Under the pieces are notes generated by a model, which worked only from the letters and a program-made list of their open reading frames with translations, ran no database searches and was not told the origin of the DNA. This document shows positions 33,900 through 45,185 of a stretch of 64,000 bases of DNA, in pieces. Made by a program: the position numbers and the translations under genes. Each line of letters starts with the position of its first letter. The stretch's first letter is position 1. This stretch comes from Hofstenia miamia. Lineage: Eukaryota > Xenacoelomorpha > Acoela. Where the stretch lies: the NCBI GenBank assembly GCA_004352715.1, contig SCFE01000006.1, forward strand, positions 1,014,639-1,078,638, read 5' to 3'.

Positions 33900-34450
33900 A
33901 CATCACAATTAGTACTGAATACATTATGATCTAATTTGTAGTTTTGACAAGAAATTTTTTATTTTTCTTTTTTTGTGCAGTCTTTGCTCTCATTACCAAA
34001 ACCACAATAAGAGCATCTTGCATTTAGCAGACAGAATTTTCTATGAGTTCCAAAATGTAGACATTTAGTACAATGACGAGGTTTCTAATGATCTTCAATT
34101 CTGCATAATTTGTTTTTGATCTTAATAAAAAAAATCTCTTATATTGAGAGATACTTCAACCATAACATTCCAATCAGATGATGTCAGTGTGAAGTGAAAT
34201 AGAACTCTAAACTTATTTTATTATTTGATAAGATTTCGACAAATTTTGATCAAAATTTCCTTTTGGATTTTATCCAAATTAGTGTTGTTCATATGCGGTA
34301 TTCCTTTAAAAATCATTGATGGCTTTATCTTTGTTGTTTGATTAGATTCAAAACCCATTGCCGAAACCTATTAATTTCTTGAGGATTGTCATCTTCTTTA
34401 ATTTGAATAACAACTTTTCCGGATTATAATTTAGTGGATTATTTAATATC
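33900..34450 (-). pseudogene. LINE ORF1 (gag-like) with CCHC zinc knuckles, decayed
   Basis: On the - strand from about 34440: KVVIQIKEDDNPQEINRF, then IFKGIPHMNNTNLDKIQKEI, SDWNVMVEVSLNIRDF, and finally HCTKCLHFGTHRKFC followed by RCSYCGFGNESKDC. The two Cys/His knuckles and the preceding order match Jockey/CR1-type ORF1 nucleic-acid-binding proteins. Frames shift several times. It lies directly 5' of the endonuclease at 33190-33640 on the same strand, so both belong to one element. Confidence 0.75.
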
Positions 34451-35290
34451 AGGAACATTGTTATTCAATTTTGAATGTAGATTTTTTTCGAAATTTTTTT
34501 TGAACTTTATTTACAGGATCTTTGGATGTGTTAACAAGTATCTTCTCTGTGGATTTCCATTGACTTCTAATGTCTTTGTACACACCTAAATGATATGCTA
34601 TATATGTTTTCGTGTAGTGTATACACTCTATTGCTATGACTGTATTCACTCTCTAACAATTTTCCACCACTGCCTAGTCTATTAGCAGCTGATCTTTGCA
34701 TACTCTATTTCTTGTTCTGCATTCTTTCTGCGTCTCTGGAAACATCCTGTTCTATTGTAAAGCAGTTTGCTTAAGATTTACTGAAGTTAGTAGCGTCCAA
34801 ATGGTTGATATACATGTACTTGCCTTACTTTGGATTGTTCTATGTCAGGAATGTCCTTCTCACTAACATGCACTCTGGGCACTCACTCACCACACACTCT
34901 TTTAATGCTGTTTCTAGTCTTTTATGAACACATGTGAACTTCTTCAGCCAATACACATGTACCTCATCTCTGAAATTCTTGTAGATGATAAGCAAAAATT
35001 TCATATCCACTTACCAAAAGAATTGGAAAAATGGGTCGGAATTACAAAGATGATGGACAATTACGTAATAATGCAAACAATTATGCCCAAATGCAGTGAA
35101 TGCAATCTAATTTCTGTCAACATGTTGAGAAAATGAAACTTAAATTTTGAAATTTTACATTTGTAATATATACTTGTTTAATCTCAATTTAAGTTAAGTT
35201 ATTCTATTTTTGTGTAGATTATATTATAAGTTTTTAACATACCGGATTTTGGTCTAGCAAATCGAAAAATTAAAAGCAATTTTGGCAATG
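34451..35290. other. LINE 5' flank and intergenic DNA
   Basis: The - strand frame 34461-34649 may continue LINE ORF1 but is not diagnostic. A + strand frame at 34924-35136 is open and unrecognised. Confidence 0.3.
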
Positions 35291-35299
35291 ATCATAAAA

Positions 35300-35850
35300 T
35301 GAGTTGGGCTTGGGCCGGATTTTCGAGATTGCAATATGGGCCGGGGCGGGATCAAAGTATTTAACCTCTCTAAGCGAAAGCGAAGCTAAAATAAGCGCAA
35401 GCAGAATAAGCGGTAGACGTTTTAATACGCGGTCGCATAAGCGGTTTTGAAATTAACAATTATTGAGAAATAATTTCATACATTGGTAAATAAATAAATC
35501 AACTTATTACTAAAATTTTAGTAATTTTACTTCAATTTTTGTGATTTTATCAAAATTTCAATCGATGAAATAGTGTTAGTTTTAAGAGTTAATGAGTGTT
35601 TGTTGAATTTTTTTTGTAAAAATGAGCAAATAAGCGGTCTAATCGACAATAAGCGACATTGAACTAAGCGTCATAAGCGATAAGCGGTTGAAATATGCGA
35701 TTTAAATACCCTGGCCGGGATGGGCATGGGCATAACGTTTTAATTAGGATTTAAAGTACATGAAGAAATGCACTTGATAACTTAAACTTTGTAAATAACA
35801 AAAATTATTCTCTAAGTTTAACCAGCCCTGCATTGTTGGCTTTTGCAATA
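35300..35850. mobile_element. Older GGGCCGG-rich repeat, interrupted by a nested hAT-like element
   Basis: GGGCTTGGGCCGGATTTTCG and ATGGGCCGGGGCGGGAT lie left of the nested insertion, and GGGCATGGGCATAACG lies right. Removing the insertion joins these GC-rich pieces. The outer boundaries are uncertain (possible right end near CCAGCCCTG at 35823). Confidence 0.45.
35345..35721. mobile_element. Nested hAT-like element rich in TAAGCG hexamers, 8-bp target duplication (7/8)
   Basis: The element body is 35353-35713 (361 bp). Ends CAAAGTATTTAACC and, from the right, CAGGGTATTTAAATCGC. Flanks are GGCGGGAT (35345-35352) and GCCGGGAT (35714-35721). TAAGCG occurs nine times, four in the left and five in the right subterminal region and none in the middle, as expected for transposase-binding repeats. 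Confidence 0.8.
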
Positions 35851-35854
35851 CTTC

Positions 35855-36885
35855 TAATATCTAAATTTTGTCTGATACAAGCAAGAGCGTTTCTGAAAAC
35901 TCACTCTTACGCTTTGTGCTGATGTAATTTGATGCAAGTTGGCAAAGAATTTTACAAATTGAATATATAACAACTGATATATTCTCTAAATAATATAATG
36001 GATGACTGCAATCTTGGAAATTATTAATTGTTGCAATACTTAAGTAACTAAATTTGTGGTGGTGGTAGGAAGAACTTATGAAACGTCACATATATGATAC
36101 CTTGGCCGTAGGACGTAGTACTCAGCAGGGGGTTGCAATACTTTACGGGGTGGTTGCTCTAAAAAATAGGATTATTACATTGACTCTAGATACCAATATT
36201 TTTCATTTTTCTGGTATTCAGGCCGCCTGAGGATGCTTAACAAGCAGACATTTAAAGATTAATAAGCAGGAATACAGACACATCTGTATTTACTACGAAC
36301 CTCTTATTTTAAGAGAAATACTGTTTGGATATGCAGGAAAGTATTATATTCTTTATAACAAACATTACATAAATTGTTCTAGTAAAAGAAATTATTAACA
36401 TTTTAAATGAAATTTGTGAAAAAACTTGACAAAATTTTTTAGTGAAGCTCTAGTTGTTTACGTGTGATTTTAAACAGCAGCAAACTCCTAGCATAATATG
36501 TGCAAGTTCTTAGTTGGATGTTAATAAGAAGTATTCAGAAGTACTTTTTTTATTCCTAAAGGTTTTTCAGCAGCGCTATAATAATTTTTGTATTAAGCTG
36601 CGAATAAGCGCAAAAAATCAATGGTGCTATTAAAATTTATAAATATTCAATGGCTCTTGATATGAACTATTACTAAGTGATTTTAATTAGTTACGTTTTC
36701 CAGTTTGTCATAAGGTAAACCGACAAGTAATGTATGTTGCATGCATAAAGGCTTTGCATTGTGCATTATTGTTTATATTGATTTATGATACTGTTGCTAT
36801 TACTATTATGCTACGATTTTATTCAATAAAAGCTTAATATTTGTAAGCCTTTTATACTTCAATTATATTGAATAAAATTTTCAAC
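35855..36885. other. Intergenic AT-rich DNA
   Basis: No gene or element recognised. A short GC-richer patch at 36100-36160 has no readable frame. Confidence 0.35.
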
Positions 36886-36889
36886 TAAG

Positions 36890-37450
36890 TTTGAGTTACC
36901 CGAACTTCCTTTGACACCTACTGCAGATCAGTGGCGGTGGTGGAAGCAAGTATTCATCAATACACTTGAGCTTAACGAATCACTCAGAACAACGCCAAAT
37001 TGGTTCTTTTGCGATTGAAAGCTCGACCTTTTTATCATGCTCTGCTTCTTACGGTCACTAATTTTGACGATGCTATTGCTACTTTGAGCAATCAGTTTGT
37101 AAAGCCTACTAGGGTCATGTTTGCACGGCATAAACTATTACACGATGTGCAGAAACCTTCAGAAACGGTTAGCGAATTTGTTCAGAGACTTCGTGTTTTG
37201 GCTTTCGACTGTGAATGTAATGACGTCAACGCTGTTGAGCATTCACAACTTCTCATTCGCGACGCACTTGTTTCGGACATAAAATCAGATCACATACAGG
37301 CACGCTTGTTGGAAATATCGAACGATAAAGCTACTCTTGATCATTGTGTATCGTTGGCATTTGCAATTGAACTCTCGATAGGATCTTCAGTCATTTTGTA
37401 GTTCGTCTACAAATCCTTTAGAACCGTCAACTACTGAATACTCCGCTGCA
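36890..37450 (+). pseudogene. LTR-retrotransposon gag fragment (gypsy-type)
   Basis: One frame reads PELPLTPTADQWRWWKQVF near 36898-36960. After a frameshift, 37000-37401 reads through a capsid-like region with SNQFVKPTRVMFARHKL, QKPSETVSEFVQRLRVLA, LLIRDALVSDI and a Leu-rich end. The F.(L/R).Q...E.v.eFv..Lr.lA..C pattern is that of gypsy-type Gag (retrotrans_gag family). No protease, RT or LTR was recognised nearby. The remnant is broken. Confidence 0.72.
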
Positions 37451-38600
37451 GCGGTTAAAGCAGACAACCCCACAAGAGGTCAATTCCTGCATCAAATTCA
37501 ACCTAGTCTCCGTTTTTTAGTTCATCAATACTACCTTGATACTGACTGAAATGAAAAAACAATCTAGCTTGACGATCACAACATTGCACAAAACCAAAAT
37601 TTTGCAGTAACTTTTCAATAATCTCTGTTTTACGGCGCCCTCAATCAGTTGGTGAATATATAACTTCTAAATTATTGAAATTTGGCCCAGAAATGGGATG
37701 ATAGAAATGCGATGTGGGGAAATTTGAGTACAGGTTCACCATATAACCCCAGCAGGTGGCGATGGACCATTGTTAATGAAACTAGAATTAGGGAGACTTT
37801 GAGCACTGAGTGCCGAACTTATATTGATTTGTCTTCTAGGGTTATTGGAGCAGGTATAAAAGTTGATGTTGCGTGATTATTAGCAACTCTTATTGGGCCT
37901 GGCTTCGACGGAGCTGACATAGCTTTTAAGAACTGCAAATAACTCACTCAATAAAAATGGTGATAAACAGCTACCACCAAACGAGTTGTTTTTCAAATTT
38001 TCAAAGTATGAAATTGCCAGTTATGTTTTACAACGCCAAGTTAATATTAAAATAACTGGACATTAAAAATATTAATTAATCGTTGTTAGTTATGCCAACA
38101 ATCGCTATTATCTCACTTAACACTACAATACTATCAATGTTAATGGCAACATTTAAAAATGTAAGCACTTTAATTTATAAAAAGAAGTCTGACCTTATTT
38201 ATATTGTACAGCTTTGATTTTGAGATTTTATTATTTTGTAAGATGAAAGCGTTTAACAATTTTCAGAAGAACAATCAAAAAGTTACAAAAATTATAAGAA
38301 AGTTTAGGCTAATCTATGCACAAATTTAAAACCCTTTGAAAATTTTTTAGTCTTCATTGGTAACATTTTTGAAAACACTCAATACTATTTGGTAGCCAAA
38401 TATTAATGTATTTACAGGAAGAGCTCTCACATCTGCTCCAATAGAAGTTGAACCCCTTAAACCATGGGCTAACAATGCAATTTGAATTTCAATAGAATTG
38501 AATTAGCATTGTCGGTGGACTTAAGCGTACATGCACATATTAATCAATACATTATGCAAATGATCCAATCAAATTCATAGTGTAGTGCTTATGGGCCTCT
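37451..38600. other. Intergenic; no gene supported
   Basis: A 64-codon + frame at 37682-37876 is richer in G and C but has no recognisable domain. It may be the tail of the gag-containing element. Confidence 0.3.
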
Positions 38601-38639
38601 ATGAAGAAATTGTCATCAGCTTATTGAATTGCATTGCAG

Positions 38640-39760
38640 TCTTGGCTTATTGAACTTTTTAGATCATTGATATATATTGTAAAAGGCAACGGTCCTGGCA
38701 GAGTGCCTTGTAGAACCCCTATGGGTAATTTTCCCCATTTTAAAAAAATTCCTTTGAACTTCACTTTTTGATATCGATTTATTAAATAGCTTCTAATTAA
38801 TTATTATTAACCATAAGTTTTGAAGCCATGAGTCCATGCTTTTTAAAAAAGGATGTTGATTAATTTAATAGAATGCTTTAGAACGAACTAAGCAAACTAT
38901 TCCTAAAAATTTATTATTGTCTAAAGAAGCCCCCCCATTTTTCGGTAGGATAACACAAAACAGATGTTGAAGCGATTTCGGGAATCCAAATTGTGTATTT
39001 GATGAAATATTGTTTTGAAAGAGATTAATTTGTTGAAAAAGTTTTTCCATGATTTTAATAAAAGAGAGATGATCGATATTGGCCGATAATTAACATTTAA
39101 AGGATTGTCCTTTTTGTTACGAAGAGTTACATTTGCTAATTTAAGCTGCGTCGGGTAGGAGTTTGTTTCAATACAATAATTAATTATAAAATTTAAATGA
39201 CATAATTTGAGAAGCTAATTCTTTAATATACCAAGTTGGAATTTCAGATGCGCCACAGGATTTGCTTTGAAAATTTCCTGACTTCTTACATATCTGAAAG
39301 AATATTGATTCGTCTTTGGACAATTTCTGTGATTGGAGAAGGATATAAACGCCCTTGTACTTTCCTATATGAATAAATTCATTGTTAAATGTATTTTCAA
39401 TATCAATACTGTTAGTAATATTTCCCCATTTTTGATTCTCTATGAAGTTTATACAATGTTCAGAATATTTATTTCGGTTCAGAAGATTGACAAAATCGCA
39501 TTTGTCTAAGTCTAGAAAGCTTACTAAAAGTAGCATTCATATGATTCTGATGTGCTTTTCTAAGTGCAATCACGCCAATATCTATAAGCGATGAATAAAC
39601 ATCATTTGGTGACCTATTTTTAAAAATACTGATTCTTTAATAAACAATTGCAGGTCGAAGGTATGTTGGATTTGTTTAAGAGATGTTCGCAAAGACAAAT
39701 AAGAGCTATGAATGTCACATGGCTGTGGGAATATTGAGCTTTAAATTGCCGCAAATAAGT
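38640..39760 (-). pseudogene. LINE reverse transcriptase, 5' half, broken
   Basis: From 39600 down on the - strand: VIALRKAHQNHMNA; then 39536-39180 with WGNITNSIDIENTFNNEF and KSCGASEIPTWYIKELASQI, the RT entry block; then MEKLFQQINLF and SNTQFGFPKSL (YGFRKxxST block); and near 38740-38680 GVLQGTLPGPLPFTIYIND, RT motif B. Motif A and the YADD box are not clearly readable. Several frameshifts. This is a different copy from 33190-34450, although together the two would cover ORF1-EN-RT. Confidence 0.8.
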
Positions 39761-39769
39761 ATAGATTTT

Positions 39770-41275
39770 AGAGTGAACGAATTAACTAAATAATTAGAAA
39801 TAAATTTTTGTACTTCAAATTTAACAATTATACTCGAAATAGCGTTTCAGAAATATGCCTACAAATCTAAAAACGACACACATAACTTAGTACTTGTACC
39901 ATTCCAAAAGACGTTAATTTATTTCAGAAATATTTATAAATTTCGAACTAACCAGAATTGAAAGTACACACTTAAGCAAATATGTCACCTTGCAAATTCA
40001 TTTTAAAAACAATCAAACATAATATCAATTACTCAAGCTGATCTTAGTTATATCTGAATTTTAACCACATAAATTGACAAGACACGCAAAGACGTAATTG
40101 TGGAAAATCGATGGGTTGCGTGCTTATTGTGTAGATTCTTCTAATTTGCAAAAGAAAACATCAAGTTCAAAAATCTAAAATCCCACAACCATGTATATAT
40201 TCAAAGTTAAACTTAGAGTGTAAAGTAGAAATGTCAAATAAATAAATTTGTTCACAAATCCACTTTAGTGTGAATAGTTTCTTTCAAAGTGATAAACGTA
40301 ATTTAAACGATACATATTGTATTTTAATACATTCCTTGCTTCATTTTATTTTGAACAATTTTAACCAAGCATGTTGAGAAATATTGACAGCCTCTTGCTT
40401 GGACATCGATGGGGTTGGGCCCGCTCATGCTAAAACATTGTGACTGAAGAATATGCACACAAGAATTTTCTGTGAGAAATCCCTGTCGGAAAAATGTTCA
40501 AACTTTCATACCTAGTTTACAGATAATGAGATGATCTAATGCCCACTACTCTGAAATATTGTTTTCTGAAGAAAAACTGAATCCCGGAGGGCAAAGCCAG
40601 AACCCGCTAATTTAAGTGTGAACAAAAGACAAATCTATTGGTGCTCAGATTTTAAATGTTCATTAGTTCGCGGGTTGTACGCGTTTAAAAATTTTTTTAT
40701 GAAGCCATTACAGATTTTGAAGTCCCTATTGGAAATAGTGTTAATTGTACTTTTCAGAATAACTTATGAATAGCTTGCAATACAAACTATTTAACTGTGA
40801 TAGAATAAATTAATATTCATAAAACAATCGTCAAATATAAATAAACGTTCTTAGCCATTAGAAAGTATAAGTTTATAATTATCAGAAATAAATTTTGCTA
40901 CCTGAACTTTAGACGTACACATTTACGGAATAAACATAGTGTTTATAAAAATCTTAATATAAAAGCATTTATTTGAACGATTAGCAAAATATAATACAAA
41001 GACAGTATAAACTAGAACTAAGATTGAGTCTATTCGGCCTTACCTAAAATATAATTGGTGAAATTACGTAAAATACATAAATAGAAAAAATTATTAATAC
41101 ATTTTATAATTATAATGATTTTAATATCTACGTCTTGAATATTAATTCAAAATAAAAATGATAATGTCAATTAAAACGCGTGTTAGTATTATTTTGGGTA
41201 AAATTTTCAAAATATCGGAGGAAATTAAGTTAAATGAAAATTAAAATTATTTTATCATTGTAGTTTACGAAAAAT
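39770..41275. other. AT-rich stretch downstream of the metallothionein-like exons
   Basis: I searched the - strand for a third Cys-rich exon and found none. A small GC-richer patch at 40383-40440 contains a short - strand frame (MSGPNPIDVQARGC...) that does not join in phase. Confidence 0.35.
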
Positions 41276-41279
41276 AATA

Positions 41280-41365
41280 TTAAAAATACGTACTTTCCGA
41301 TTTCGTCGATTTATTTTTTGGGCAATTCGCACATTTGCATTCTACGCAATTGCAGGCGTTGGGGT
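41280..41365 (-). CDS. Metallothionein-like gene, exon 2
   Basis: On the - strand the acceptor TTCTTTTTAG (AG at 41367-41366) precedes AC CCC AAC GCC TGC. The first two bases complete a GAC codon begun in exon 1. The translation is PNACNCVECKCANCPKNKST, with five Cys residues in C-x-C-x2-C-x-C-x2-C spacing, the signature of metallothioneins that bind zinc, copper or cadmium in the cytosol. If unspliced, the frame ends KSESTYF-stop at 41280, making a 39-residue protein with seven Cys in all. A GAAA|GTACGT donor at 41294/41293 suggests instead a phase-1 intron and a third exon, as in vertebrate metallothionein genes. I could not find that exon. Confidence 0.65.
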
Positions 41366-41602
41366 CTAAAAAGAAATGTCATATATGAATCAAAGCTAAA
41401 TCCATAAAATATTTGATATATAATTTAAGGTTTGTACTATCAAAAGTACAATAGTATTCAAAAATGTGTGATATCTATGAGGTCAAATATTAACATAAAA
41501 TTCCAATTATTGCAAAATAAGAAAACTGGAAAACAATTGATTGTATTTTCCATTTTTCATTGCAATAGACTGAGCTCAAAAATAAATGTAGAAATCAGTT
41601 AC

Positions 41603-41636
41603 CTCCGTTGCAGCCACAATCAGGTTTATCAGACAT
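41603..41636 (-). CDS. Metallothionein-like gene, exon 1
   Basis: ATG at 41636-41634 begins MSDKPDCGCNG, then one base and donor G|GTAACTG (41602-41601), phase 1. Splicing to 41365 gives MSDKPDCGCNGDPNACNC. A short first exon of about 10 residues with a C-x-C and a phase-1 intron is the arrangement seen in metallothionein genes of other animals. The exon is too short to appear in ordinary ORF scans. It would be false only if both splice sites and both Cys clusters were chance. Confidence 0.65.
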
Positions 41637-41702
41637 TGTAGATGTATCTAGTGTAGGCGTTTGACAACAATTATCAATAATGATAATCAATTCTGATCTG
41701 CG

Positions 41703-41710
41703 TTATATAA
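41703..41710 (-). promoter_or_regulatory. TATA box of the metallothionein-like gene
   Basis: TTATATAA (reads TTATATAA on the - strand, within GCTTATATAACGC) lies 67 bp upstream of the ATG, a normal distance for a short 5' UTR. I saw no clear metal-response element (TGCRCNC) in the next 150 bp upstream. Confidence 0.45.
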
Positions 41711-41719
41711 GCATTTTGT

Positions 41720-42180
41720 TTGCTTACCAATACAGGTCATTGTTCAACATGTTAACAGGAATTTGATTTGTAGGTTTTATTTGTTCATACACTTGAACAA
41801 ACAGAAAATTCCGTTAGCTAATAATTCAACAAAGCTTAGCGTGGAAATTTTGAATATTTGGAATATTCTATCAATAGGAAATAACTATATATGATTTTTA
41901 TTCTCAATAACTGAATGTGGTTCAATTATTCTAACCCATTACTGAGAACAGGACGTTATCAATGATATTAAAGGACCTTTTAATCAGTGTCATATTTTCA
42001 TTATAAGGAAGAACAATAAATAAGATATAGACAAAAATTAATAGATATGTGAAAATCCAATGGCTATGCTTATGAAAAACACTGGAAATTCTGTTTTTAA
42101 ATCAGGTAAATGAATTTCTCGCATTTGCTAACCGTCAAATATTATGTGCAAAGCAGACATTTACATAATTCCTGGGCGTC
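41720..42180. other. 5' flank of the metallothionein-like gene
   Basis: AT-rich, no gene. Confidence 0.35.
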
Positions 42181-42188
42181 ACATTCAG

Positions 42189-42366
42189 TGACGCACGCAA
42201 GGGGGACATGGTGGAATGTCCCCCGTTAGGTTTTCAAAACCTATTTTGATTGGAAAGCAAAAAAAATTAAGAAGAGATAGAAGATTTTAAATCTAAGGTC
42301 GTGAAATGCATTTTTAGGGGGTATTTTAGCAATTATTTTCGAAAATGTTCGCTTGGCTTTGCCCTG
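42189..42366. mobile_element. Possible hAT-like miniature element
   Basis: Left end CAGTGACGCACGCAAGGGGG looks like a hAT end. A weak candidate right end is CTTGGCTTTGCCCTG. Flanks GTCACATT and TTCTTATT agree at only five of eight positions. Confidence 0.25.
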
Positions 42367-42817
42367 TTCTTATTCATTACTAAAAATGCTTGAAGTTCAT
42401 TACCAAAACCTTAATGAAAATAGTTCTTTTCAGACAGTGAAAAACATTATTGTCCATGTAGACATTAATGAGTTTTGATAGACTAGTTACTCATGGTTTA
42501 ATGTAGGGATGGGATCTGGATAGTCAATTGAATATACCAGATACCAGATAATTCAGGATAATTTACTGGATACAATTCTCATTAATTGTGCATCCACTTT
42601 CCTTCCAATATAGCAGTGAATTTGGTATGTTTTAAGATTCAAAAACAATTTATTGCTACAAGAAACTAGTACAAAAAACTATAAACTACAAAACTACAAA
42701 AAGCTGTTTACAAATATAATAAATATACGCAATATTAAAATGTGTGTGTATGTGTGTATTTGCATTTTATACAGAATTTTCAAATGAATGTAGTGTATTA
42801 TTGTCACTAGGTAGGCA

Positions 42818-43030
42818 TTATCTATTAAAGAGGAATGTTTGCAATTTTTTTGTGAATTTCTTGTAATTTTTTTCAAATTTAATTTCTCTATTTAAATTAT
42901 TCCATAATTTAGTTGCTGTGTGGTGAAAAGTATTAGAATATTTATCCAAACATAAAAATGTTTGAGAACGTTCATTTAATTTAATATACTGTTTTAAAAA
43001 CGAAATTGCGGCTTGACCAAATTTGAAGTT
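42818..43030 (-). pseudogene. LINE reverse transcriptase C-terminal tail
   Basis: The - strand reads ERSQTFLCLDKYSNTFHHTA, then TKLWNNLNREIKFEKNYKKF and KKLQTFLF. The SFHHTATKLWNSLP...FKKxLKxFLF block closes many LINE ORF2 proteins. It lies inside the hAT-like element 42504-43934. Confidence 0.65.
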
Positions 43031-43087
43031 AATTAATATTGATAACATATGCATTTGAAGTTAATTAATATTGATAACATATGCATT
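43024..43087. repeat. 32-bp tandem duplication
   Basis: GAAGTTAATTAATATTGATA... through ATGCATTT is present twice in direct succession with no difference. Confidence 0.9.
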
Positions 43088-43409
43088 TGAAATTAATAAT
43101 AAGGAGATAATTTTGTATTTTAATCGGTAATCGGATGCATTGTCATGTTTAATCTTGATATACGCGACTATTTCACAGTTATCATTTCCAAGTTCAAAGA
43201 TGGGAGTAAAAACAACATTTATTGGAATTCCAATTCTGTCAAACATTGAACAACTTTAATTTTTTATGAAAGCAGCCTTAATTGAAGCATTGTCAACCCT
43301 AATCTATTCTGCCTGAATACGCATGGCACAGTTCTGCAACAGGTGTTCATTGCAAAATCCATGAAATAAAATTTTACATAGTTTATTTAAAATTTTGTCT
43401 GCTGCCAGC

Positions 43410-43560
43410 ATACATGGCCGGTCCTAGAAGCGAGTTGACCAGTGGGTCGGGTCGGTTCGGATCAATAATTAACTAGCAATTAAGCTTCTCGGGGTTAGGC
43501 CAGGAAGTACATTAATTGAAAATTGAAATTGAATGAATAAACATATTTTAGTTCAAGTGA
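43410..43560. repeat. GGGTCGG-rich hAT-like repeat, truncated copy
   Basis: CAGTGGGTCGGGTCGGTTCG followed by ATCAATAATTA and TTCTCGG matches the left part of 29517-30028. Nested in 42504-43934. Confidence 0.6.
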
Positions 43561-43942
43561 TTTAAAGCAGTCATCACACTCCAACAATAATTTTTAAGTT
43601 TTTTTCTTAATTTAATGTAACTATGCCAAAACATGACTCATGACATTTAGTCACAAATATTACCGCATTATTCAAAAAATAAAAATATGATTGAAAATAA
43701 ATAGATATTAAATAGACTATGTCCCGATGTGTCAGAAAAACTTGTTTTGTTGCATGACAACTTTCATAACATGGAAAAAATACAGCTTTTTCCTTGAAAA
43801 TTCCATTTTTAAATCAAGTTTTATCTCAGAATATGTTATCTGGTAAGCAAGTTAAATTTTATCGAATACAGAATATGTAGATCCGGTTGTGTAAATGCTG
43901 ATTTTACCGGATACCGGATCCCGGCACATCCCTTGTTTAACG

Positions 43943-45180
43943 AAAAGTTTGAGAAAAATAATTACCACATCATTGAACGCTTAATAACTACACATAATTT
44001 AAATGTTGATTGGCAAATGACCATGCAGGATCGAAATATAATTGTAATTTTCAAGACTACATCATTCTCGTTGTGTACCTGACCGTGCTGATATGAATTG
44101 AAAACTTAGTTTTCTTCTAGAAGCCACCCCCACTGGAAATAGTAAGGTTAGGTTAAAGTCACTGAAGCATTCGGTATCTAGCACTATCTCATGAACTTTT
44201 GCATCTATGGTCAAGTTTAACTTCTTATTCTAGAGAAAACTGAAATTATGCATGTACATGCAGATCACTATCTTAGCGTTTAGAACATTAATATTTTTTG
44301 ATTTTATTCACTAAAGAATGTGAAATTTTCATGCATGATTGAGCTGTTTGTCCTTGAGTAAAAAAAGTAGTGGCTTCAAGTCGCACTATTAATATCTAGC
44401 ATTTAGCTTAGTAACTTACCAGACTGCAATGTCAACATTTTTTAAGATATCAAAGCAAAGCATTAAGTCTCTGAATAGAAACTACCGAATTTCACCAAAG
44501 GTCAAATTTGTTCTGGAAAATATATTTTGACTACAATAAAAACATGACTAAATAAGGTTATATGAATTTACCAGCGAATATTAAATTATTTGTTTGAATA
44601 ATCGGTATAATTTGTCATTTTGTTGTTATAAAAATTGAGTGATTTTTAATAATTTTTAATGAAAAAGCACATCAATCCAGTACTTCAACTGATAGGTTCA
44701 ACCAACAATAACTAACAGTATTTCAGTATTTTCGCATAGTAGTATCAGCTTTTGGCCAGTTTTGACTATTGTTTGCATTAGCGTAAATAGTTATTTCACA
44801 CCGACAGTTTTATTTGCGCACATGTTTGATTAATACGGCTAGTAAACAAGTTTTATCTCTACAAATGTTTTCATTCATTAAATATCATATAGATATATGT
44901 AGCCCAAATCAAATAAACAATTTCTAGGAATTACTCCACAGTTGGAAATAAAGTATTTTTTTATTGAAAAATTGTGATATCGGTATTTTTCGATGCTTTC
45001 AAAATTTTCCTACCTACATTTCTAGAAGAATCACCTTTATGGTTTTGCAACTGACTCGATTTCCTATAGTTTGCATACGACTGTGATAATGTTCAAAATT
45101 TTTTAACTTTAACCTAATTGTTGTATTATTAGCCTTACTTGGCAGGACTAGATATTGAATATACTTAAGGTAATTGTTTT
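43943..45180. other. Intergenic, AT-rich
   Basis: No gene or terminal repeats recognised. Confidence 0.4.
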
Positions 45181-45185
45181 ATTAA

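Larger units (their letters stand above)
42496..43942. mobile_element. hAT-like element, 1,431 bp, with 8-bp target duplication (7/8) and nested debris
   Basis: The element body is 42504-43934. Left end TAGGGATGGGATCTGGATA; right end, reverse-complemented, AAGGGATGTGCCGGGATC. Repeated GGATAC/GGATCC-type motifs lie inside both ends. Flanks are GTTTAATG (42496-42503) and GTTTAACG (43935-43942). It contains a LINE RT tail (42818-43054, - strand), a 32-bp tandem duplication (43024-43087) and a GGGTCGG-type repeat at about 43410-43560. No hAT transposase was recognised. Confidence 0.78.

Noticed and set aside
40383-40490. Candidate third metallothionein exon with GCQYFSTC
   Set aside because: The acceptor phase would give an immediate stop, and the Cys spacing is not metallothionein-like.
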